Part shown: in pieces, positions 1 to 5,571 of the stretch
Layout: each line of letters starts with the position of its first letter
Position numbering within the stretch: the first letter of the stretch is position 1
Origin: Planctomycetota bacterium
GTDB lineage: Bacteria > Planctomycetota > Planctomycetia > Isosphaerales > Isosphaeraceae
Length of the DNA stretch: 7,521 bases
Assembly (NCBI GenBank): GCA_021778575.1
Contig: JAJYCH010000213.1
Span: 1 to 7,521, forward strand
Direction: 5' to 3'
The notes under the pieces: generated by a model
Databases searched by the model: none
What the model was told of the DNA's origin: nothing
What the model saw: only the letters and a program-made list of their open reading frames with translations
Program-made: the position numbers and the translations under genes

Positions 1-1
1 C

Positions 2-421
2 GACTTTGGCGGGCGCTGGCAGGTGGCCCTTCGCGACCCGTTTGACCCGGAAATTCCGCTCGGGACGATCCACCTGAGAAACCGGGGGATGGGGACGTCG
101 GGCACGAGCATCCAGCAGTTCGAGGCTGATGGGCGGGTCTATGGTCATATCCTCGACCCCAGGACCGGCGAGCCGGCCTCGACCGATGGCCCCGCCAGCG
201 TGACGGTCCTGGCACCGACGGCGGCCGAGGCCGACGCGCTGTCCACCGCCTGTTACCTGCTCGGTCCCGCGGGGTCGGCCGCGCTCCTGGCGAACCGGCC
301 CGACGTGGGAGCCCTGTTCGTGATCCGTCCCGATCGCGAGACACCCCCCCGGGTCGAAGTCATCAATCTGACCAGCGCCGATTACCTGCCTGGAGGGCCG
401 GTTCGGGGTCTGAGCCGCTGA
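2..421 (+). CDS. FAD:protein FMN transferase (ApbE family), C-terminal part
   Basis: The reading frame is open from the left edge, so the start is missing; the GTG at 23 is internal. Enzymes of this family move FMN from FAD onto a threonine of a target protein, usually outside the cytoplasmic membrane. The visible 139 residues match the C-terminal part: a DFGGRWQVALRDP segment, a GTSGTS motif (about 90-110), HILDPRTG (about 143-168), and the Mg-binding-type stretch EADALSTACYLLG (about 226-265) whose Asp and Thr are the conserved metal/FAD-site residues. The stop is TGA at 419-421. The gene lies 62 bases upstream of the DoxX gene on the same strand, so cotranscription is possible. Signal peptide and FAD-binding N-terminus cannot be seen. 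The family call is firm; the flavinylation target is unknown. Confidence 0.88.
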   Translation, partial: DFGGRWQVALRDPFDPEIPLGTIHLRNRGMGTSGTSIQQFEADGRVYGHILDPRTGEPASTDGPASVTVLAPTAAEADALSTACYLLGPAGSAALLANRPDVGALFVIRPDRETPPRVEVINLTSADYLPGGPVRGLSR

Positions 422-470
422 ATTTTCCGCTGTCGTTCGCAACGATCTTTCGAACCTCTTTTTGATATCT

Positions 471-476
471 AAGGAG
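471..476 (+). promoter_or_regulatory. Shine-Dalgarno AAGGAG that sets a CTG start
   Basis: AAGGAG ends 7 bases before CTG at 484-486, the expected spacing. The frame is closed by TGA at 463-465, and there is no ATG, GTG or TTG in frame between that stop and the TTG at 526. The site therefore points to CTG at 484 as the start of the DoxX gene. Confidence 0.6.
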
Positions 477-483
477 AAGTCCC

Positions 484-1515
484 CTGGCCGCCTCTCGACG
501 CTATTATCCTGGGTTCTTCGGTGCCTTGTTCCTGGTCCTGCTCCGGATCGCGATCGGCTGGCACTTTCTCTATGAAGGGACCCAGAAGATCCTGTCCACC
601 CCCTGGGGCAAGACCTCGATCCTGGCAAAAATCTTGCCCGGTCCCGAAGGTCCACCGTTCACCTCGGAAGGCTATCTTCGCGCCTCGTCCGGTCCGTTCG
701 CTCCCAAGTTCCGCGAACTGGGCGACACCGAGAGCCGTCAGAAGCTCGACCCGGACAAGCAAAAAGCCGGCTGGACGCTCGAACTGGAACGGGTCGTCAC
801 GCAATACGGCTTCGACGCCGACCAGAAGAAGAAGGCCGAGGAAATCCTGGCCAAACGGAAGAAGGATACCGACGAGTGGTATCTTCTGGCCGACAATCGC
901 GACAAGATCGGTAAATATCTGAACGAGCTGGACAAGGCCGACAAGGTCGAGTCGAACCCGCGCGCGATGTCCTACGAAAAGGAAAACGCCAGGGTCGACC
1001 GCCGAGCCGCCGAGGCCGATCGTCGCGAACTGGTCAAGGAAGTGGATAGCTGGACGAACACCTATCGCGACGACCTGATCAAGCTGGCCACGCCCGAACA
1101 GTTGAAGAAGGGGGGCGAGTATTCGCCGCCGAAGACCCAGCTTCAGGTCGTCGACCTGTTGACGATGTGGGGTCTGTCGGCGATCGGTCTGTGCCTGATC
1201 CTGGGCCTGTTCACGCCGGTGGCGGCTCTGGGAGGCGCGACGTATCTGCTGGGCTTCTACCTGAGCATGCCGCCCTGGCCCGGTCTGCCCGAAGGGATCA
1301 CGGAAGGACATTATCTTTATGTCAACAAGAACCTGATCGAGCTGCTGGCCTGCCTGGTTCTGGCGAGCACTCCTAACGGTCTCTGGATCGGCTGCGACGC
1401 GTTCCTGTTCGGCCGGTTCGGTCGAGCGCGACGGGCCGCTGAAGTCGAGGCCGAGCCCGATCCTCGAACCGAACGCCCCGCGCCGCAGGATCGTCGCAAA
1501 TTCAAGAACCGTTGA
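484..1515 (+). CDS. DoxX-family integral membrane protein with large charged insert
   Basis: This is a 343-residue membrane protein if read from CTG at 484. The first helix (residues about 10-30, FFGALFLVLLRIAIGWHFLYEG-like) would be cut by starting at TTG 526, which supports the earlier start. Residues about 33-220 form a hydrophilic, Lys/Glu/Asp/Arg-rich, probably helical insert. Three more membrane spans follow: about 223-244, 246-262 and 284-305. The C-terminal tail is Arg/Glu/Pro rich. The four-helix core with the GLFTPVAALGG turn fits the DoxX/DoxD superfamily, whose best-known members act in quinone-linked or thiol redox chemistry; ordinary members are about 130-180 residues, so the insert doubles the size. 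It is followed after 25 bases by the Gfo/Idh/MocA gene, a pairing I recall as common in planctomycetes. The biochemical role is unknown. Confidence 0.8.
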   Translation: MAASRRYYPGFFGALFLVLLRIAIGWHFLYEGTQKILSTPWGKTSILAKILPGPEGPPFTSEGYLRASSGPFAPKFRELGDTESRQKLDPDKQKAGWTLELERVVTQYGFDADQKKKAEEILAKRKKDTDEWYLLADNRDKIGKYLNELDKADKVESNPRAMSYEKENARVDRRAAEADRRELVKEVDSWTNTYRDDLIKLATPEQLKKGGEYSPPKTQLQVVDLLTMWGLSAIGLCLILGLFTPVAALGGATYLLGFYLSMPPWPGLPEGITEGHYLYVNKNLIELLACLVLASTPNGLWIGCDAFLFGRFGRARRAAEVEAEPDPRTERPAPQDRRKFKNR

Positions 1516-1540
1516 CCGAACCATTCCCGGAGCGAGACCG

Positions 1541-3112
1541 ATGCTGAACCTGACCCCCGACCAGCGAGCCCTGGGCCGAGCCAACGCCAACGAGGTGATC
1601 GGCTCGACCCGGCGCGACTTCCTCAAAGCCGCCGCGACCGTTCCCGCCCTGGGCGCGTTCTACTTCGGCTACCAGCAACTGGGCGACAAGCCCCCGGTCA
1701 AGGCCGCGATCATCGGCACCGGCGACGAAGGTTGCCAGGCCATGATCCGCTACCACAACCGCGATTACGTCAACTACATCGGCCTCTGCGATATCCGCCC
1801 GTCACAGCAGGAGCGCGGAATCAAGGAGTTCGGCGCCCACAAGCAGTACACGGCCGACGACGTCGCGAAACTGAAGAAGTACGACAACGTGGATGCGATG
1901 CTCGACGACAAGGACGTCGAGATGGTCGTCATCGCCCTGCCGCTCTGGCTCCATGCGCCGGTCGCCATCAAGGCCATGAAGACCGGCAAACACGTCTTCT
2001 GCGAAAAGCTGATGGCCCACGACGTGACCGAGTGCAAGGAGATGGTCAAGGTCGCCCACGAGACCAATAAGCTCCTGGCGATCGGTCACCAGCGCCACTA
2101 TTCGGCCCTCTACGACAACGCCAACTTCCTGGTCCAGGAAGGGCACCTGGGCGAGATCCGCCACATCCGGGCGCTCTGGCACCGCAACAACGCCGTCCCC
2201 CAGATCGAGAAGAATTCCGACGGCTCGCTGGCCTACGACGACCAGGGCAACCCGGTCTACAAGAAGGACAAGGCCGGCCAGGTTCTTTACTTCGATAGCT
2301 GGAACAAGCCGACGCCGGCGGCCGACGAGAACGTCGACTTCGCCAAGTACGGTTACAAGAGCCTCAAGGAACTGATCTGCTGGCGGCTCTACAACCGGAC
2401 CGGGGCCGGCCTGATGGCCGAGCTGGGCAGTCACCAGCTCGACGCCTGCTCGATCTTCCTCGGCAAGAAGCACCCGCTGGCCGTCACCGGGATCGGCGGG
2501 ACGTTCTTCTACACCGATGGCCGTGAAGTCGACGACCACGTGTTCGTCAACTTCGAGTTCCCCGGCAAGGCCGAGAAGGACCACACGGTCGTCACCTATT
2601 CGTCGATCAACACCAACGCCTTCGAGACCTATGGCGAGGAGCTGATGGGCACCCGAGGGACGATGATCGTCGAGGGGGAAAAGGAGATCCTGCTCTACAA
2701 GGAGATCGACCGGAACACCTGGAAGGCGGGCGGTCCGAAAACCACGTCAGTGGTCGTCGAGACCGCGAAGTCGGGCAAGCCGGTCGTCGAGACCAGCCCC
2801 AGCGCCGCCGGGCCGAGCGCCGCGGCGAGCTACGGAGCCGCCGCCACGACCGACCCCTCGCGAGGCTACCGCGAGGAGCTGGAGCACTTCGCCTACTGCA
2901 TCCGGAACGCCAACACCTCGAACGTCCACGACGTCCCCGACAAGGATAAACCCCGCTGCCGGGGCGAGGTCGCCCTGGCCGACGCCGTGATCGCGCTGAC
3001 GAGCAACATCGCGATGAGAGAAAAACGCCGGATCGAGTTCGACCCCAAGTGGTTCGACTGGCAGTCGCCCGACGTCCCCGAAACTTCGGGACGGCTCGCC
3101 CAGAAGGGTTGA
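1541..3112 (+). CDS. Tat-signal Gfo/Idh/MocA family oxidoreductase
   Basis: This 523-residue protein belongs to the NAD(P)-dependent sugar/inositol-type dehydrogenase superfamily. ATG at 1541 is preceded by GGAG at 1529-1532. A twin-arginine signal occurs at residues 23-29 (TRRDFLK) followed by a hydrophobic run to about 44, so export in folded form is likely; no clear AxA cleavage site is visible, so it may stay anchored. The Rossmann fold starts at 55-64 (AAIIGTGDEG). CEKLMAH (154-160) holds the lysine equivalent to the EKP motif but has Leu in place of Pro. ELGSHQLD (294-301) corresponds to the conserved His/Asp active-site segment. Residues about 418-440 are an Ala/Ser/Pro low-complexity insert. 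The substrate cannot be read from the sequence; a sugar or sugar derivative is the family expectation. Probably in an operon with the DoxX gene. Confidence 0.92.
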   Translation: MLNLTPDQRALGRANANEVIGSTRRDFLKAAATVPALGAFYFGYQQLGDKPPVKAAIIGTGDEGCQAMIRYHNRDYVNYIGLCDIRPSQQERGIKEFGAHKQYTADDVAKLKKYDNVDAMLDDKDVEMVVIALPLWLHAPVAIKAMKTGKHVFCEKLMAHDVTECKEMVKVAHETNKLLAIGHQRHYSALYDNANFLVQEGHLGEIRHIRALWHRNNAVPQIEKNSDGSLAYDDQGNPVYKKDKAGQVLYFDSWNKPTPAADENVDFAKYGYKSLKELICWRLYNRTGAGLMAELGSHQLDACSIFLGKKHPLAVTGIGGTFFYTDGREVDDHVFVNFEFPGKAEKDHTVVTYSSINTNAFETYGEELMGTRGTMIVEGEKEILLYKEIDRNTWKAGGPKTTSVVVETAKSGKPVVETSPSAAGPSAAASYGAAATTDPSRGYREELEHFAYCIRNANTSNVHDVPDKDKPRCRGEVALADAVIALTSNIAMREKRRIEFDPKWFDWQSPDVPETSGRLAQKG

Positions 3113-3128
3113 GAACCGGGTGCGGGAA

Positions 3129-3160
3129 CGGGGCGTCGCGTGGGTTCACGCGACGCCCCG
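3129..3160 (+). terminator. Strong hairpin after the oxidoreductase gene
   Basis: A perfect 14-bp inverted repeat (CGGGGCGTCGCGTG and its complement) surrounds a GGTT loop, starting 16 bases after the stop at 3112. There is no T-run behind it (the next bases are CGTGAATTATC), so it is not a textbook intrinsic terminator; it may act as a terminator or protect the mRNA 3' end. The position and perfect pairing make a transcript-end role likely. Confidence 0.65.
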
Positions 3161-3198
3161 CGTGAATTATCATGACTCGCCGGATTATGGAGATTGGA

Positions 3199-3228
3199 AA
3201 TATCCGATATTATTACGGGGCACGTAAT
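3199..3228. promoter_or_regulatory. Candidate operator/promoter of the toxin-antitoxin pair
   Basis: Two small inverted repeats lie directly before the toxin gene: AATAT-CCG-ATATT (3199-3211) and ATTACG-GGGCA-CGTAAT (3212-3228), the second reaching the first base of the proposed TTG start. TATTAT at 3208-3213 could be a -10 box, with only a weak match (TTATGG, 3185-3190) at -35 spacing. HigA-type antitoxins usually repress their own promoter by binding such palindromes, so these are reasonable operator candidates. The repeats are short and may be chance in AT-rich sequence. Confidence 0.35.
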
Positions 3229-3602
3229 TGGCAAAGCAAATCGACGAAGATTCGCCATTACCACGAACTTTAATCTGGATGGGAAATTCAAAGCGAAACA
3301 TTCACAGATTTCCCAAAGAAGCACGTAAGCTGATGGGCGATGAATTATTATTGATCCAATTCGGCGGAATGCCGAAGAATGCCAAACCGTTCAAGGGAAT
3401 TGGAAGCGGAGTTTTTGAGATCGCGCTCAGGCATGACACCGACGCTTATCGGGCAATCCTGGCAATTCAAATCGGTCAGCGAATCTATGTCCTTCACGCC
3501 TTCCAGAAGAAATCAAAAAGCGGTATCGCCACACCCAAGAAAGAGATCGATCTGATCAAGAAACGCTACGCTGAAGCGAAGGAACAGGCAAAAGATGCGT
3601 GA
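3228..3602 (+). CDS. HigB/RelE-type toxin, phage Gp49-like (type II TA)
   Basis: This 124-residue basic protein is a toxin of the RelE/HigB fold, a group that generally cleaves mRNA on the ribosome. The core runs from LIWMGNSKRNIHRFP (residues 15-29) through AKPFKGIGSGVFEI (52-65) and DAYRAIL to the signature VLHAFQKKSKSGIATPKKEI (88-107) and a Lys-rich terminal helix. TTG at 3228 is the first codon after an in-frame TAA (3225-3227) and has GGGG 7 bases upstream; the next candidate, ATG at 3279, would remove the first strand, so TTG is preferred. The gene overlaps the antitoxin by 8 bases. Composition is AT-rich with TTA leucine codons, unlike the flanking genes, suggesting acquisition. The family call is firm; activity is untested. 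Confidence 0.88.
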   Translation: MAKQIDEDSPLPRTLIWMGNSKRNIHRFPKEARKLMGDELLLIQFGGMPKNAKPFKGIGSGVFEIALRHDTDAYRAILAIQIGQRIYVLHAFQKKSKSGIATPKKEIDLIKKRYAEAKEQAKDA

Positions 3603-3933
3603 TGACAACCGCGAACCAATCGATTGCGAGGAAAGTTCGGGTAACGTCTTCGCCGACCTCGGTCTGGACGATGCCGAAGGACTTTACACGCGAGCAAAAA
3701 TTGGAATTCACATTCACAAGATTATCGTGTCACGAAAACTCAAACAACGTGAAATCGCTTCTCTGCTTAGCATCAAGCAATCCGAAGTTTCTCATTTGAT
3801 GAACGGCCATTTCAGCCAGTTTACCTCGGACAAATTGCTCGATTTCTTGAAGCGACTAGACCAGAAGGTGACAATCCAGATCAGCCCACATAAACCGGGA
3901 GAACCGTTTCAGGAAGTAGGATTCGGCCTTTGA
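3595..3933 (+). CDS. HigA-type antitoxin, XRE/HTH protein
   Basis: This is a 112-residue helix-turn-helix protein that should bind and neutralise the upstream toxin and repress the pair. An acidic N-terminal segment (residues 4-13) precedes SSGNVFADLGLDDAE (14-28), the segment typical of antitoxins paired with Gp49-like toxins. The HTH follows at about 35-90, with KLKQREIASLLSI and the recognition helix KQSEVSHLMNG (61-71). ATG at 3595 overlaps the toxin end, and AAGGAA at 3579-3584 lies 10 bases upstream, so translation of the two is probably coupled. The order is toxin first, as in HigBA. Base composition matches the toxin and not the surrounding genes. Confidence 0.9.
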   Translation: MRDDNREPIDCEESSGNVFADLGLDDAEGLYTRAKIGIHIHKIIVSRKLKQREIASLLSIKQSEVSHLMNGHFSQFTSDKLLDFLKRLDQKVTIQISPHKPGEPFQEVGFGL

Positions 3934-3989
3934 GAGTGAGAGCTTGATTCAGACGCGAATTACTTTCGTCTTTATGCCGATAATTTTTT

Positions 3990-3996
3990 GGAAGAG
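3990..3996 (+). promoter_or_regulatory. Shine-Dalgarno GGAAGAG favouring GTG 4003
   Basis: GGAAGAG ends 6 bases before GTG at 4003. The alternative TTG at 3988 overlaps this purine run and has only a T-run before it, so GTG 4003 is the better start of the transporter gene. Confidence 0.5.
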
Positions 3997-4002
3997 AATG
4001 TT

Positions 4003-5364
4003 GTGTCTATCCTGAGACTTCTCGACAGCTCCCAAACCATCGCTTCACCTGGCTTCAACCGCTGGTTGATCCCTCCGGCGGCTCTGGCGGTTCATCTTTG
4101 TATTGGTGAGATTTATGGCTTCAGCGTCTTCAATGGGCCTTTGACCCGGGTTATCGGGATCAACACGTCCATTTCTGGTAGCGACTGGACCATTCCCACA
4201 GTCGGCTGGATCTATTCGATTGCGCTGATCATGCTCGGGCTATCCGCCGCGGTTCTGGGACGCTGGGTCGAGCGCGTCGGCCCTCGGGCAACCATGTTCG
4301 CCAGCGCCTGCTGCTTTTGCGGTGGGCTGGTGATCGCGAGCCTGGGGGTCTCGACTCATCAGATTATTTTGATTTATCTGGGATATGGCGTGGTCGGTGG
4401 GATCGGTCTGGGGCTCGGTTACATTGCCCCGGTATCGACCCTGGTCAAGTGGTTTCCGGACCGGCCGGGGATGGCGACGGGTCTGGCGATCATGGGTTTT
4501 GGCGGTGGGGCGCTGGTCGGGGCTCCGCTCGCGGTTGAGTTGATGGATCACTTCCGGTCGAGCCGGTCGGTCGGCGTGGCCGAGACGTTCCTGGTCATGG
4601 CCGGGCTTTATTTCGGCTTCATGATGTTCGGGACGTTCCTCGTCCGGGTTCCCGCTCACGACTGGCGGCCTGACGGGTTCGTCCCATCGGCGACCCCTCG
4701 AAAGCTGGTCACGTCGGCGCATGTCGCGGTTGATCGGGCCTGGCGAACCCCGCAATTCGGACTGTTGTGGCTCTGCCTCTGTCTGAACGTGACGGCGGGG
4801 ATTGGCATCCTTGGCCAGGCAAGCTTGATGTGTCAGGATATGTTCGGTGTTCCGGCCTCGGTCGGCGGCGGGTTCGCCGGCCTGCTCAGCCTGTTCAACA
4901 TGGGCGGGCGGTTCTTCTGGTCGTCGCTGTCGGATCGGACCGGGCGGAAGGGGATCTACTTCGTCTATTTTGGGCTCGGGGCAATCCTTTATGCGTTGAT
5001 CCCTTACGCCCAGCGCATCCAGAGCATCCCGCTGTTCGTCGCCTTGACGGCGGTCATCATCTCGATGTACGGCGGCGGATTCGCGACGATCCCGGCGTAC
5101 CTCCGCGATCTCTTCGGCACGATGCACCTGGGGGCGATCCACGGTCGGCTGATCACCGCCTGGTCGATGGCGGCGGTCGTCGGCCCGCAACTGGTCAACT
5201 ATGTCTCGGCGTACCAGATCAGTCAGGGCGTGCCTCGATCCGAATCTTATACGCTGACGATGGAGCTGATGGCCGGATTGTTGCTACTTGGCGCGGTTGG
5301 TAACGCACTGGTCCGGCCGGTCGCGGAATCGCATCACGCGGTGAAAACTGGTGATCTCGATTGA
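4003..5364 (+). CDS. OFA-family MFS transporter (oxalate/formate antiporter-like)
   Basis: This 453-residue polytopic protein has about twelve hydrophobic segments, the normal size for the family. It would exchange or cotransport small carboxylates across the cytoplasmic membrane. Family marks include RWLIPPAALAVHLCIGEIYG near the start of helix 1 (residues about 20-39), the loop KWFPDRPGMATGLAIMGFG (149-167), the GRFFWSSLSDRTGRKG loop between the halves' equivalent helices (302-317), and ATIPAYLRDLFG (361-372). In helix 11 the segment HGRLITAWSM appears to carry Trp where I recall the oxalate transporter OxlT has its substrate lysine (TAK), so oxalate is an unlikely substrate; lactate or another monocarboxylate is possible. 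It is followed after 16 bases by its likely small subunit. The gene lies 69 bases after the antitoxin but returns to GC-rich composition, so it is probably an older chromosomal gene. Confidence 0.88.
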   Translation: MSILRLLDSSQTIASPGFNRWLIPPAALAVHLCIGEIYGFSVFNGPLTRVIGINTSISGSDWTIPTVGWIYSIALIMLGLSAAVLGRWVERVGPRATMFASACCFCGGLVIASLGVSTHQIILIYLGYGVVGGIGLGLGYIAPVSTLVKWFPDRPGMATGLAIMGFGGGALVGAPLAVELMDHFRSSRSVGVAETFLVMAGLYFGFMMFGTFLVRVPAHDWRPDGFVPSATPRKLVTSAHVAVDRAWRTPQFGLLWLCLCLNVTAGIGILGQASLMCQDMFGVPASVGGGFAGLLSLFNMGGRFFWSSLSDRTGRKGIYFVYFGLGAILYALIPYAQRIQSIPLFVALTAVIISMYGGGFATIPAYLRDLFGTMHLGAIHGRLITAWSMAAVVGPQLVNYVSAYQISQGVPRSESYTLTMELMAGLLLLGAVGNALVRPVAESHHAVKTGDLD

Positions 5365-5368
5365 AAAC

Positions 5369-5373
5369 AAGGA
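5369..5373 (+). promoter_or_regulatory. Shine-Dalgarno AAGGA for ATG 5381
   Basis: AAGGA ends 7 bases before ATG 5381, which favours this start over ATG 5375 and GTG 5351 in the same frame; the GTG would overlap the transporter gene end. Confidence 0.55.
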
Positions 5374-5380
5374 CATGCAA

Positions 5381-5533
5381 ATGAATCGATCCGAAGCGCG
5401 ATCGACTTCGCCGCTGATCGTCGGCCTGGCCTGGGTGATCGTGCTGATCCCGCTGGCCTGGGGCGTGACGATGAGCGTGGAGAAGTCGTTGCCGCTGTTC
5501 CGGGCGAGCCCGATATCCAGCGGCAAACGCTGA
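5381..5533 (+). CDS. MFS transporter small subunit (single-span, 50 aa)
   Basis: This tiny protein has one membrane span (residues about 11-29, SPLIVGLAWVIVLIPLAWGV) preceded by a polar, Arg-containing N-terminus and followed by a short tail with SVEKSLPLF. The pattern of a conserved L-A-W, then P-L-A-W-G-V, then a K-S/A-x-x-L-F end resembles the small proteins annotated as MFS transporter small subunit that sit directly after OFA transporters. It starts 16 bases after the transporter stop with its own Shine-Dalgarno sequence, so the two are surely cotranscribed. The molecular role is not established as far as I know; stabilising or modulating the transporter is the natural inference. Such genes are easily missed because of their size. 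Confidence 0.75.
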   Translation: MNRSEARSTSPLIVGLAWVIVLIPLAWGVTMSVEKSLPLFRASPISSGKR

Positions 5534-5543
5534 TCCGAGAACA

Positions 5544-5571
5544 TGACGATCTGCTCAGGCGGTGATCGTCA
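5544..5571. terminator. Possible shared terminator hairpin between convergent genes
   Basis: TGACGATC (5544-5551) and GATCGTCA (5564-5571) form a perfect 8-bp inverted repeat with a 12-base loop that contains the stop codon of the minus-strand gene. Only 21 bases separate the two convergent genes, so a bidirectional element is expected here. There are no T-runs on either side and the loop is long, so support is weak. Confidence 0.3.

Noticed and set aside
435..463. Small hairpin GTTCG/CGAAC followed by a T-run between ApbE and DoxX genes
   Set aside because: The stem is only 5 bp with an 11-base loop; too weak to call a terminator, though it would split the proposed operon if real.
469..1626. 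Long minus-strand open frame (385 codons) opposite the DoxX gene
   Set aside because: It is Arg/Gln/Gly rich without domain-like pattern and lies antisense to a well-supported gene; it results from the GC-rich codon use of the real gene.
1802..2584. Minus-strand open frame (260 codons) inside the oxidoreductase gene
   Set aside because: Val/Leu/Asp/Gly-rich composition mirrors the sense codons; no start signal and no recognisable domain.
3951..3973. Inverted repeat AGACG/CGTCT after the antitoxin gene
   Set aside because: A 5-bp stem with an 11-base loop and only a short T-stretch; could be chance in AT-rich sequence.
3934..4002. Possible extra small gene or regulator between antitoxin and transporter
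   Set aside because: Only 69 bases, with no convincing start plus ribosome site and no strong promoter match.
4240..5190. Minus-strand open frame (316 codons) opposite the transporter
   Set aside because: Its product is extremely Arg/Pro/Asp rich and hydrophilic, the usual antisense shadow of a membrane protein gene.
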